A stretch of DNA of 64,000 nucleotides from Acetobacteraceae bacterium (GTDB lineage Bacteria; Pseudomonadota; Alphaproteobacteria; Acetobacterales; Acetobacteraceae). The translations under genes were made by a program, and so were the position numbers. Each line of letters begins with the position of its first letter. Within the stretch, counting starts at the first letter, position 1. Under the pieces are notes generated by a model, which ran no database searches, was not told where the DNA came from, and was given only the letters and a program-made list of their open reading frames with translations. Where the stretch lies: positions 1-64,000 of the forward strand of contig JAKFUL010000003.1 in the NCBI GenBank assembly GCA_021732665.1, written 5' to 3'. Below are positions 31,988-39,624 of this stretch, piece by piece.

Positions 31988-32415
31988 CGATCCAGCGACA
32001 TGTCCTGCCCGGCTTCCCGCCCAGTGCCTCACCATCGCCGCATGCGGTGGAGGCGGATGGCTGGGTCTATCTGACCGGGCAATTCCCGCGCGACCTGGAC
32101 GCGCCCGACGCGCCGCTGCCGGAGGGGATCGACGCCCAGACGGCGGCGACTCTGCGCAACATGGAGAGGGTTCTTGGGGTGTTGCGGCTGGGCTGGGGCA
32201 ATCTTGTCTCGATGCGGGTTTATCTGACCGCGTTCGAACGCGACTATGCGGCGATGAACGCCACCTATGCCTCGATCATCCCCGAGGATTGCCGGCCGGC
32301 GCGGACCTGCCTGGGGGTTTCGCATCTGGTGCGCGGCGCGCTGATCGAGATGGAGGCGGTGGCGCGGTCATGTCCGATGACCCTGGCCACCGGAGCCCGC
32401 GCATCCGCCTCATAG
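31984..32415 (+). CDS. RidA/YjgF family protein
   Basis: RidA proteins hydrolyse reactive enamine/imine intermediates released by PLP enzymes. The 143-residue product has SPHAVEADGWVYLTGQFPRD, the middle block RNMERVLGVLRLGWGNLVSMRVYLT and the signature arginine in PEDCRPARTCLGVSHLVRGALIEMEAVA. The last 14 residues beyond EAVA are not family-like, which suggests that the original end was altered; the sequence beyond the stop remains coding-like (see the pseudogene entry at 32370). Starts by ATGA overlap with the DUF4169 gene. Confidence 0.85.
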   Translation: MTIQRHVLPGFPPSASPSPHAVEADGWVYLTGQFPRDLDAPDAPLPEGIDAQTAATLRNMERVLGVLRLGWGNLVSMRVYLTAFERDYAAMNATYASIIPEDCRPARTCLGVSHLVRGALIEMEAVARSCPMTLATGARASAS

Positions 32416-32532
32416 AGCCGTCCGATCAAGCGCATCCTGGAGAGCCAGATCGCCTTCCGCGACAAGAACTACCGGTATCACCAGGTGGCGAATTTCCACT
32501 TCGACGCGATGATGCCGCGGTCGCCGCGGCGG
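32370..32532 (+). pseudogene. Possible frameshifted small gene after ridA
   Basis: An ATG at 32370 opens MSDDPGHRSPRIRLIEPSDQ, a plausible N-terminus overlapping the ridA end, but this frame then reads low-quality Pro/Arg sequence. The frame that contains ridA, immediately after the ridA TAG, reads SRPIKRILESQ and then AFRDKNYRYHQVANFHFD, a well-mixed sequence that looks like real protein. A single indel near 32413-32425 would join the two into one ORF. I do not recognise the family. The region also runs into the antisense zinc-ribbon gene at 32536. Chance remains possible. Confidence 0.35.
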
Positions 32533-32535
32533 TGG

Positions 32536-32778
32536 TCAGAGAACGCGCCACCCCTTGGGCGCCACGATATCCGGCGCCAACCAACGCAGGGCGACATAGG
32601 CCGGCAGGAGGATGACCGAGCCGGCCAGCAGCCAACCCGTGAGGTTCGTGCGGCGGGCCCAGCGTGCGCCACAGCCCTCGCACACGGTCAAACCCCGGGC
32701 CTTGAGTATCCCGCAAAATGGACAGCGCACCCTGCCCATCATGCGAACTGCGCCATGGGGTGCCATCGCCTCAAGCAT
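32536..32778 (-). CDS. Small zinc-ribbon membrane protein
   Basis: The 80-residue product carries two CxxC knuckles, CPFCG and CEGCG, forming a zinc ribbon (about residues 19-37), followed by one hydrophobic helix (LTGWLLAGSVILLPAYVAL). It would be anchored in the inner membrane with the ribbon in the cytosol. The ATG at 32778 is supported by GGAGGA a few bases upstream; internal Met codons are alternatives. No family name is offered. The 185 bases upstream (to 32963) are A+T-rich and include TTGCG-ATTGA-CGCAA (32853-32867), perhaps part of its promoter. Confidence 0.6.
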   Translation of the reverse strand: MLEAMAPHGAVRMMGRVRCPFCGILKARGLTVCEGCGARWARRTNLTGWLLAGSVILLPAYVALRWLAPDIVAPKGWRVL

Positions 32779-32963
32779 GCTTCCTCCGCGGGGGTAAAAA
32801 AATCGCCCGGAACCACCGTGAATTGCACATCATTCGCATGCAGTCGTATCGTTTGCGATTGACGCAACTCCGAATGGATTTATCTTCCTTTAATGCGACC
32901 AGTGATTGCAAGTGAGCACGTCATATCGCGCAGCTGAACGCATTTCAAGCAGTCTGTTGCTTT

Positions 32964-33476
32964 TTAGGAAAGCTGTGCGGCGATTGCTTCCAGGCCGAGG
33001 TCGCGCAGCCCGTAGGCTCGCAATTGTTCCAGGGTGTTCAGCAGATAATCCCTGTTGCTGCCCGCCACGCCATGGCCCCTGGCGATGGTGCGCGCCGCCG
33101 TCAGATGGCAAGGCCGGGCATAGGCGGGGTGCGAACGATCGGCCACATAGGTGATTGCCCGCACCACCTGGCCGCAGGCCCGCAGCCGGACCGGCACTTC
33201 GCGGCGGTGATACACCCGCTCACCGGCCAGGTTCTCCCGCGCGTCGAGATAGTCCAGCACGGCGGCGGCATGGCCGGGTGCCACCTCGAACGCCACGCCC
33301 TGGCAGGCACCACCACGGTCCAGACCCAACACCAGCCCAGGCACCTCCCGCGTGCCGCGATAATGCCGCGACGCGATGCAGAAGCGACGGTGGTAGCCAC
33401 GCAGCAGGGCCGGATGCGCGCCGAGATGGGCGAAGCCGGGACGCCAGATCAACGAGCCATAGGCGAAGACGAACAT
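32964..33476 (-). CDS. chaC: Glutathione-specific gamma-glutamylcyclotransferase (ChaC family)
   Basis: ChaC enzymes cleave glutathione to 5-oxoproline and Cys-Gly. The 170-residue product begins MFVFAYGSLIWRPGF with the substrate loop YGSLIW (6-11) and has the family blocks GYHRRFCIASRHYRGT, PGLVLGLDRGG, and YLDARENLAGERVYHRREVPV, where the Glu of DARE is the expected catalytic acid. A GTG at 33479 is an alternative start one codon upstream. The C-terminal third (GSNRDYLLNTLEQLRAYGLRD) is typical. It is divergent from the DUF2125 gene. Confidence 0.9.
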   Translation of the reverse strand: MFVFAYGSLIWRPGFAHLGAHPALLRGYHRRFCIASRHYRGTREVPGLVLGLDRGGACQGVAFEVAPGHAAAVLDYLDARENLAGERVYHRREVPVRLRACGQVVRAITYVADRSHPAYARPCHLTAARTIARGHGVAGSNRDYLLNTLEQLRAYGLRDLGLEAIAAQLS

Positions 33477-33526
33477 CACCGGGCGGTATATCGGCAGCCG
33501 GCCGCGCCGCCTATAGCGTCAGCGTG

Positions 33527-34624
33527 ATGAACCGATCGCCGCGCAAACAATCCCGATGGTGGCTGCTGCCGCCTGTGCTGCTCGCCGCGCTGGCGGCGCT
33601 GCACACCGGCATCTGGCGCAGCGCCTCGGCCGCGCTGGGCCAGGGCTTCGAGGAATGGGCGGCGCAGCGCCGGGCGCTGGGCTGGACGCTCAGCCACGGC
33701 ACGCCCGAGCGCGGCGGCTGGCCCTTCGCGGTCACCCTCACGGTGCCGGAGATCGCCATCGCCGGCTCAGACCGCACCAGCCCGGCGGAGTTGCATTGGC
33801 AGGCGCAAGGCCTCTCATTGCGCGTCGGCCTGCTGGATTGGGACAAGCTGGTGGTGGCAGCACGCGGCCGCCAGGCTTTCGGATTGCGGGGGCTCGAGAT
33901 TCCCTACGCGGCCGACAGGATGGAGCTGACCCTGCCGCTCGAAGGCGGCGCCTTCCCGCGGGAGGCGCTGCTGGAGACGGAGCGGTTGCGGCTGAACTCG
34001 CCGTTCGGCGGCTTCGAGTTGCGCGGCGGCTCGGTCTCCCTGCGCAGCCGCCTCAGCGCCACCGAGGACGAGCCCGCGCTGACCATCGAGCTTTCGGCGC
34101 AGGAACTCGCCCTGCCCGGCCCCGGGCCCGGTACGCTGGGCAGCCAGATGCGGCTTCTGACCCTGGCCGGCGCCATCAGCGGCCCGCTGCCCACGCCGCG
34201 CCACCCCACCCAGCGGGCGGAGGCCTGGCGCGATGCCGGCGGCACCATCGAGATCACCCGCGCCGAACTGCAATGGGGCCCGGTGGCGGCCGAACTCTCG
34301 GCCACCGGCACGCTGGACGAGGCGCTGCAACCGATGGGGGCCGGGACCCTGCGGGTCACCGGGGCGCAGGAGGCGGTGAACGCGCTGATCGCCGCCGGCT
34401 GGCTGGCGCGCGGCGCGGCGGGTCCGGCGCGGACCATGGTGGCGTTGCTCAGCCGTCCGGGCGCCGATGGCGGGCCGCCGGTGCTGGAGGTGCCGGTGAC
34501 GTTGGCGGAGCGGCGCATCGGCCTCTACCGCCTGCCGCTGGCGCGGTTGCCGGCGCTGGAATGGCCGGCGCCGCCGGAAATGCCCGATGCCGCGCGCGAT
34601 CCTTCCTTGCCTGGCACGGACTGA
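33527..34624 (+). CDS. DUF2125 domain protein, membrane-anchored
   Basis: The 365-residue product has an N-terminal anchor (WWLLPPVLLAALAALHTG after a basic start) and a large predicted beta-rich periplasmic domain with GWTLSHGTPERGGWPFAVTLTVPEIAI and repeated GxLxxxLxP-like strands, matching DUF2125 of alphaproteobacteria. The architecture resembles AsmA/DUF945-type envelope proteins, but its function is not established. The ATG at 33527 is chosen as the start of the basic-hydrophobic signal. Divergent from chaC with 50 bases between. Confidence 0.75.
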   Translation: MNRSPRKQSRWWLLPPVLLAALAALHTGIWRSASAALGQGFEEWAAQRRALGWTLSHGTPERGGWPFAVTLTVPEIAIAGSDRTSPAELHWQAQGLSLRVGLLDWDKLVVAARGRQAFGLRGLEIPYAADRMELTLPLEGGAFPREALLETERLRLNSPFGGFELRGGSVSLRSRLSATEDEPALTIELSAQELALPGPGPGTLGSQMRLLTLAGAISGPLPTPRHPTQRAEAWRDAGGTIEITRAELQWGPVAAELSATGTLDEALQPMGAGTLRVTGAQEAVNALIAAGWLARGAAGPARTMVALLSRPGADGGPPVLEVPVTLAERRIGLYRLPLARLPALEWPAPPEMPDAARDPSLPGTD

Positions 34625-34766
34625 GACGGTAGAACAGTGATCGTGACCTATTTTGCCGCCAACACGCGAATTACCGGCCCGGCCGTCTGAGCCAGGCCGC
34701 GTCCGCGGCCATGCGCCGCCGGCCGGGGTTTCCCCAAACCTGACATCCAACGCCGCGGATCATCCC

Positions 34767-35021
34767 ATGTTCGAACCTGTCGTCTTCCACGTGCTGGCCG
34801 AGGCCGGCCCCGGCCTGCTGAGCCGGCTTTTGCAACCCTTCGCCAAGCGCGACCTGGTGCCCGACGAGGTGCTTGCGCGGCGGGAGAGCGACATGATGCA
34901 CACCCGCCTGGCGATGACCTCCATGCCGGCCGAGATGGTGCATCTCGTGGAAGGCAATCTGCGCCAGGTCATCGGCGTGCTGGCGGTGGAGCGTGAGGAG
35001 GCGCGGCGCGCAGCGGCCTGA
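34767..35021 (+). CDS. Small ACT-like domain protein
   Basis: The 84-residue product MFEPVVFHVLAEAGPGLLSRLLQPFAKRDL... reads like a single ACT domain: a first strand, a Gly-Leu helix (PGLLSRLLQPFAKRD), and a C-terminal EGNLRQVIGVLAVE typical of IlvN/IlvM-type regulatory domains. Possible roles are ligand sensing or regulation of an amino-acid enzyme; no such enzyme is adjacent. Assignment is from pattern only. The ATG at 34767 opens the conserved strand; an in-frame upstream region lacks similarity. Confidence 0.6.
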   Translation: MFEPVVFHVLAEAGPGLLSRLLQPFAKRDLVPDEVLARRESDMMHTRLAMTSMPAEMVHLVEGNLRQVIGVLAVEREEARRAAA

Positions 35022-35080
35022 GAGGGTTTGGCCGCGCCGGGCAGCCATGCCACCCTGCCCGCGCATAGCAGGAGAGACCC

Positions 35081-35278
35081 ATGCCGCTCGTCACCATCAA
35101 ATGGTTCCCCGGCCGCACCGACGCGCAGAAGCAGGACGTGGCCACCCGCATCACCCAGGCCTTCGTCGAGGCGGTGGGCAGCGCGCCGGACCATGTCAGC
35201 ATCATCTTCGAGGAGGTGGCGCGACAGGATTGGTTCGAGGCCGGGCGCCCCGCCGGCGCGCCGCCGCCGCGGGACTGA
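35081..35278 (+). CDS. 4-oxalocrotonate tautomerase family protein
   Basis: The 65-residue product MPLVTIKWFPGRTDAQKQDVATRITQAFVE... has Pro immediately after Met, the catalytic amino-terminal base of tautomerases once Met is removed, and the family spacing to SAPDHVSIIFEEV. These small enzymes oligomerise and tautomerise 2-hydroxydienoates or related compounds. The conserved Arg at position 11-12 region is present (GRT). GGAGAGACCC precedes the ATG. The substrate is unknown. Confidence 0.88.
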   Translation: MPLVTIKWFPGRTDAQKQDVATRITQAFVEAVGSAPDHVSIIFEEVARQDWFEAGRPAGAPPPRD

Positions 35279-35280
35279 GC

Positions 35281-35442
35281 CTATCGCCGGCGCCAGATCA
35301 TGGCGAGGACGGCCAGCACGGCCATGACGCAGATCACCGCGAAGAACGCCTGCAGCAGCATGTAGTTCGGCGTCTCCGGCGGCACCAGAAGCGCGGCCAG
35401 GCCGCCGGCGATGGCAAGGAGCAGGCGCATCAGCAGGGCCAT
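35281..35442 (-). CDS. 53-residue membrane protein
   Basis: The minus strand encodes MALLMRLLLAIAGGLAALLV, a short PPETPNY loop, then a second hydrophobic helix and a basic end WRRR. Two transmembrane helices with a positively charged tail are expected. The TAG lies two bases after the stop of the convergent tautomerase gene. No family is recognised. It is supported by the neat two-helix layout and tight fit between neighbours. Confidence 0.5.
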   Translation of the reverse strand: MALLMRLLLAIAGGLAALLVPPETPNYMLLQAFFAVICVMAVLAVLAMIWRRR

Positions 35443-35501
35443 GAGGGGCGCCTTGGAAGGTGAACCCCCATGCTAGCCGATCCCGCCGGGAATGGGCAGG
35501 C

Positions 35502-36212
35502 TCAGGCCGGCGTGCTGTCGAGTGCGGCGATCTCGCGGATCAGCTTGCGTCGCACGGCGGTGCCGAAGGCGTCGAAATCCTCCGCCACCACCATGAAGGC
35601 GCCAAAACCGCCGATCACGCTTTGCTGGAAATACTGGTCGAGCGGGACGGGCGGCGCGCGGCCGAAGGTCGGGCGGTCATTGATGATCGGCAAGCCGTTG
35701 ATGATGACGCCATCGGCCACCGCCTCGTCGCGCGCCCGCTCCACGCTGCGGCCGGAATTGTTCACCCCATCGCCCGAGACATCGATGACGCGGCGCGTGC
35801 CCTCGAAGGGCGCCTCGGCCAGGACGCGGCGGGAGAAGTCGATGCCGCCCGAGATCGAGGTCCAGGACAGGCTGGCGCGCGGCGCCTCGGCCAGTTTGTC
35901 GGCCCAGAGCGTGGCATCGGCCTGGGAGGCGATGCGCATCCAGGGCAGCACCTGACGCTGGTATTCGAAGCCGGCCCATTCGACATAGGCCACACCGATG
36001 GCCCCGATCATGCCCCGGGTGATGGCCTCGACCACCCGGGCGTCGGAAATGCCGGCGCGATAGCCCTCGCGCTGGAGCCGGGCCTCGTCCTCATCGATCG
36101 AGCGGCTGACATCGACTGCGAGCACCAGCAGCACATCCACCGGATCGGCGGGTTGCGCGGCGGCGTGGCCCGCCAGCCCGGCGGCCACGGCCAGAACATC
36201 GCGACGGCGCAT
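35502..36212 (-). CDS. DUF1194 protein with von Willebrand A-like domain
   Basis: The 236-residue product has a signal-like N-terminus (MRRRDVLAVAAGLAGHAAAQ) and a vWA fold with the MIDAS motif D34-V-S-R-S38, later VIDVSGDGVNNSG as the second metal loop. It matches DUF1194, found in alphaproteobacteria. Export to the periplasm and a protein-binding role are likely; no ligand is known. The start at 36212 is preferred over ATG 36227 because GGGAG lies at proper spacing before it and the basic-hydrophobic signal begins there. Confidence 0.82.
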   Translation of the reverse strand: MRRRDVLAVAAGLAGHAAAQPADPVDVLLVLAVDVSRSIDEDEARLQREGYRAGISDARVVEAITRGMIGAIGVAYVEWAGFEYQRQVLPWMRIASQADATLWADKLAEAPRASLSWTSISGGIDFSRRVLAEAPFEGTRRVIDVSGDGVNNSGRSVERARDEAVADGVIINGLPIINDRPTFGRAPPVPLDQYFQQSVIGGFGAFMVVAEDFDAFGTAVRRKLIREIAALDSTPA

Positions 36213-36290
36213 CGGACAAGCTCCCATCTGCCTGCGTCATGCAAGCGCAACAGGCGGGGTGTATGCAATGAAAGACTGCGCGTGGCGCGC

Positions 36291-36737
36291 TCAGCGCGAC
36301 AGCGCCGCCCGTGCCGCCTCGGCGCGCTGGGTGAGCGCGCCGCCTTCCTCGCTGTTGAGGAAATTGTCGGCACGTTCGACATCCACCCGCTTCTGGCCGC
36401 AGAAGGCCGAACGGTCGCGCCCACGCTGGCTGGGGTTGAAGCTGGGCGGCTGGACGGAGGCGAGGTACTGGTTGCGCGCCGCCTCGCCGCCTTGCTGGGC
36501 AAAGGCCAGCAGGGCCGCATTCTCGATCCGCGCGGCGCGGTCCTGCGCCGTCAGGCTCACGGGCACGCCGCAGACGGCGGCAGCGCGGATGATTTCGCCG
36601 AAGACCGGCGCGCTGACCGTCAGTTCCGACAGGTCATAGGCCCCGCCGCCGGAGCGCCCCGAAAAAATTCGCGAGCAACCCGCCAGGGCGGGAAGCAGCA
36701 GGAGAAAGGCCAGGAGCCCCAGGGTCGGCTTGCGCAT
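36291..36737 (-). CDS. Small lipoprotein
   Basis: The 148-residue product has a lipoprotein signal (MRKPTLGLLAFLLLLPALAGC) with lipobox LAGC, so it would be lipidated at Cys21 and anchored to a membrane. The mature part has two Cys (AAAVCGVP and SAFCGQKR), perhaps a disulphide, and a charged helical end. No family is recognised with certainty. It lies upstream of the DUF1194 gene on the same strand with 78 bases between. Confidence 0.65.
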   Translation of the reverse strand: MRKPTLGLLAFLLLLPALAGCSRIFSGRSGGGAYDLSELTVSAPVFGEIIRAAAVCGVPVSLTAQDRAARIENAALLAFAQQGGEAARNQYLASVQPPSFNPSQRGRDRSAFCGQKRVDVERADNFLNSEEGGALTQRAEAARAALSR

Positions 36738-36803
36738 GCCGCAGGTGTAGCGGCGCGGCGGGCCTGCCACCAGGGGGTTGCGGCCCCCGGGCGGCCGGAT
36801 TGG

Positions 36804-37088
36804 TCAACGCAGCAGCGAATCGGCGCGGGCTTCAGCCTGACGGGCGGTGTGCTGCGCCTCGGCCGCATCCAGCGCCACGGCGTCCAGCGTGCCGCGATAG
36901 CCCTCCAGGCTGCGCTCAAGACCGCCCACCGCGGTGCCGAGCAAGGCCATGTTCAGGCGGAATTCCTGGAAAGCCAGGGATTGGTCGGCCAGCGCCAGTT
37001 CCAATTCCCGCAGCGCCACGCGCAGGCGGTCCTCTGGCTTGTTGGGAAAGGCGATCACGTCGGAGGTCTGGGTCATGGCGTCACTCAT
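36804..37088 (-). CDS. Hypothetical helical protein (94 residues)
   Basis: The product MSDAMTQTSDVIAFPNKPEDRL... has a short flexible start and then an almost continuous Ala/Glu/Leu/Arg helix likely to form a coiled coil. There is no signal peptide or membrane segment. The start at 37088 is chosen because MSDAMTQ is the first reasonable Met; an alternative Met lies four codons on. The family is not recognised. Confidence 0.6.
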   Translation of the reverse strand: MSDAMTQTSDVIAFPNKPEDRLRVALRELELALADQSLAFQEFRLNMALLGTAVGGLERSLEGYRGTLDAVALDAAEAQHTARQAEARADSLLR

Positions 37089-37148
37089 TGGGGGTCGGAG
37101 TTGCGCCCCATCGCGCAACCGTCATCCCTTGATGAAGCTTTAACGCGT

Positions 37149-37207
37149 CTCAAAAAAACAAACAAGTCACTTTTTCTTAAGACAGTGCCAATCCGACAAA
37201 AAGTGAC
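37149..37207 (-). terminator. Intrinsic terminator overlapping the DUF3429 gene end
   Basis: On the minus strand GTCACTTTTT and AAAAAGTGAC (37207-37198 and 37175-37166) are perfect 10-base inverted repeats 22 bases apart, followed by a T-rich tract TTGTTTGTTTTTTTG. The upstream arm lies inside the last codons of the DUF3429 gene. Confidence 0.55.
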
Positions 37208-37611
37208 ACAGTCGCGAGAAGGGTCAGCACCCAGCGCAGGCGGAGGTAGTCGCGGGGTACCAGACCGCGTTGCGCGGCCAGGGTTTCCACAACCGCCAGC
37301 AGCAGCAGCCCCAGCGCCAGGGTTGCCAGCCCGGCCGGCAGCGGCGCCAACAACGCAAGCCAGGCCACCAGCGAGGGGACGACACCGCCCAGCAGCCGCC
37401 ACCACGCCGCCACCCCGGGCTGTGCCAGGGCCAGGCCCCAATGCACCGCGCCGAGAAAGGAGAGAATCACCGCGCCGTAGGCGACCAGGGCGAAGCCGGC
37501 CCAGGCCAGGCCCAGCCACATGCCGGCCGCGCCGCCCAGGAAGGGGAGCAATCCGGCCAGCCCCAGCACCCAGGCGCCCTCGGGCAATTCGCGTATCGGC
37601 GGCGTTTTCAT
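37177..37611 (-). CDS. DUF3429 family membrane protein
   Basis: The 144-residue product has four to five hydrophobic helices, with AYGAVILSFLGAVHWGLAL as the best-conserved DUF3429 segment (FLGxxHWG). It would be an inner-membrane protein; function is unknown. The ATG at 37611 begins a short cytosolic MKTPPIRELPEGAW before the first helix. It is divergent from the CNNM-type transporter gene with 76 bases between the starts. Confidence 0.82.
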   Translation of the reverse strand: MKTPPIRELPEGAWVLGLAGLLPFLGGAAGMWLGLAWAGFALVAYGAVILSFLGAVHWGLALAQPGVAAWWRLLGGVVPSLVAWLALLAPLPAGLATLALGLLLLAVVETLAAQRGLVPRDYLRLRWVLTLLATVSLFVGLALS

Positions 37612-37687
37612 GGCCCAGCAGATGGCATGGGTGGCGCCGCCGACAAAGGGGGTGCCTCCCGGCCCCCCAAGGCCCTACATAGCCGCC

Positions 37688-38986
37688 ATGGGCATCAGCT
37701 TCGAAATCCTCACAATCCTGCTGCTGGTGGCGCTGAACGGCGTCTTCGCCATGAGCGAGCTGGCCATTGTCTCGTCGCGCAAGATCCGGCTGCAGGCCAT
37801 GGCGCGACGCGGCAGCCCGGGCGCCACGGCGGCGCTGGCGCTGCAGGATGACCCGCAGCGCTTCCTGCCCACGGTGCAGGTGGGCATCACCATGGTCGGC
37901 ATCGTCGCCGGCGTCTTCGGCGGCAGCGCCATCGCAGGGCCCCTGGGCAATGCGCTGGATGGCCTGCCGCTGCTCGGCCGCTTCGCGCATGAGATCGCCT
38001 TCACACTCGTCGTCATGCTCATCACGGCGCTGAACCTGGTGCTGGGCGAGCTGGTGCCCAAGCAGATCGCGCTGCGCGACCCCGAGGCCATCGCCGTGAT
38101 GGTGGCGCGCCCCATCGCCTGGCTGGCGCGCGCGACCTCGCCCTTCGTCTGGGTGCTGTCCTCGCTCACCTCCGTCATTTTGTTGAGCCTGCGGCTGAGC
38201 AAGCCCGCCGACCAGGGCGTGACCGAGGAGGAGGTGAAGGCCGTCGTCGCCGAAAGTGTCGAGACCGGCGCGCTGGATTCCGAGGAGCGGCACATGATCG
38301 AGCGCGTGCTGCGGCTGGCCGACAAGCCGGTACGGGCCTTGATGACGCCACGCACCGAAGTCGCCTGGCTCGACCGCAATGCGGAACCGCAGGATATCTC
38401 GGCGGCGCTGCGGGCGCGCGAGGTGACGCGCTTCATCGTCGCCGATGGCGGCGTGGACCACGTGGTGGGCGTGGTGATGGCCAAGGATCTGCTGGACCAG
38501 ATGCTGGAGGGTACGCCGATGGCGCTCGCCCCCCTGCTGCGCCAGCCCATCGTGCTGCCCGACAGCCTGACGGCGCTGGACGCGCTGGAGCGGCTGCGCA
38601 CCGACCGGATAGGCCTGGCCCTGGTTCTGGACGAGTATGGCAGCTTCGAGGGGGTGGTCACCGCCTCCGACCTGCTGGAGGCGATCGTGGGCGAGTTGGG
38701 TCCGGCGCCGGAGAGCCCCAAGCCCGGCACCACCGTGCGCCATGATGGCTCGCTGCTGCTGGATGGGATGATGGCGTCGGATGAGCTGCGGGCACGCCTC
38801 GACCTGCCCGAATTGCCGCATGCCGGCACCTACCACACCGTGGGCGGGCTGATGCTGGCGCTGCTGGGGCGGCTGCCCAAGGAGGGCGACCGGATCGTCT
38901 GGGCCGGCTGGCGCTTCGAGGTGCTGGACCTCGATGGCCGGCGCGTCGACAAGGTGCTGGCGCTGCGGGAGGAGGAGCCGGCGTGA
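37688..38986 (+). CDS. CNNM/HlyC-CorC-type transporter with CBS domains
   Basis: The 432-residue product has an N-terminal DUF21 membrane domain (about 1-190) with LLVALNGVFAMSELAIVSSR and LNLVLGELVPKQIAL, two CBS domains (from the MTPRTEV start near 222 to about 345), and a C-terminal CorC/HlyC domain ending near VDKVLALREEE. CNNM/CorC proteins move Mg2+ or related cations; the name hemolysin is historical. The GTG of the next gene overlaps its stop (GTGA). Confidence 0.92.
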   Translation: MGISFEILTILLLVALNGVFAMSELAIVSSRKIRLQAMARRGSPGATAALALQDDPQRFLPTVQVGITMVGIVAGVFGGSAIAGPLGNALDGLPLLGRFAHEIAFTLVVMLITALNLVLGELVPKQIALRDPEAIAVMVARPIAWLARATSPFVWVLSSLTSVILLSLRLSKPADQGVTEEEVKAVVAESVETGALDSEERHMIERVLRLADKPVRALMTPRTEVAWLDRNAEPQDISAALRAREVTRFIVADGGVDHVVGVVMAKDLLDQMLEGTPMALAPLLRQPIVLPDSLTALDALERLRTDRIGLALVLDEYGSFEGVVTASDLLEAIVGELGPAPESPKPGTTVRHDGSLLLDGMMASDELRARLDLPELPHAGTYHTVGGLMLALLGRLPKEGDRIVWAGWRFEVLDLDGRRVDKVLALREEEPA

Positions 38987-39618
38987 AGCTCACCCTGAGC
39001 TTCGACAATGGGCCGGAGCCCGGGGCCACCCCCGAAGTGCTGGACGTCCTGGCGCGCCGCGGTATCCGCTCCACTTTCTTCGTCATCGGCGAAAAACTGC
39101 GGGCGAACCGGGCGCCGGCAGAACGTGCGGTGGCCGAGGGGCACTGGGTGGGCAACCACACCCTGACCCATGGCGCGGCCCTGGGCCGCCGGCCGGCCGC
39201 CGAGGCGCGGGCAGAAATCGCCGAAACCGACGCCCTGCTGGGCGAGCTCAACCCGCATCGCCTGTTCCGCCCCAATGGCGGCGGCGGCGCTCTGGGGCCG
39301 CATCTGCTGCATCGCGAGACCCTGCCCTGGCTGGAGGCCGAACGCCGCACCGTGGTGCTGTGGAACGCCATCCCGCGTGACTGGGACGACCCGGATGGCT
39401 GGCCGCCGCGCGCGCTGGCGCAATACGCCGCCGCCCGCGAACCACTGGTGATGGTGCTGCATGATCTCGACAATGGCGCCTGGAAGCACCTGGACCGCGT
39501 GCTGGGCCAGCTGGCCGATGCGGGTGCGGAATTCACCCAGGACTTCCCCGAAAGCTGCCTGCCGTTGCGCGACGGGCGATGGACATGCGAGCCTGCAACG
39601 CTTTCCTCGGGAGGATAA
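38983..39618 (+). CDS. NodB-fold polysaccharide deacetylase family protein
   Basis: The 211-residue product has NodB motif 1 as SFDNGPEPG, where the second Asp of TFDDG, normally a metal ligand, is Asn; motif 2 GNHTLTH supplies both His ligands. FRPNGGGG replaces the usual RPPYG and VLHDLDN carries the late His. No signal peptide is seen, so it may be cytosolic. It could still be a divergent carbohydrate/imide deacetylase or may have changed metal use. The GTG start at 38983 overlaps the transporter stop (GTGA). It may be co-expressed with the Bug-type gene six bases downstream. Confidence 0.83.
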   Translation: MKLTLSFDNGPEPGATPEVLDVLARRGIRSTFFVIGEKLRANRAPAERAVAEGHWVGNHTLTHGAALGRRPAAEARAEIAETDALLGELNPHRLFRPNGGGGALGPHLLHRETLPWLEAERRTVVLWNAIPRDWDDPDGWPPRALAQYAAAREPLVMVLHDLDNGAWKHLDRVLGQLADAGAEFTQDFPESCLPLRDGRWTCEPATLSSGG

Positions 39619-39624
39619 CGCGCC

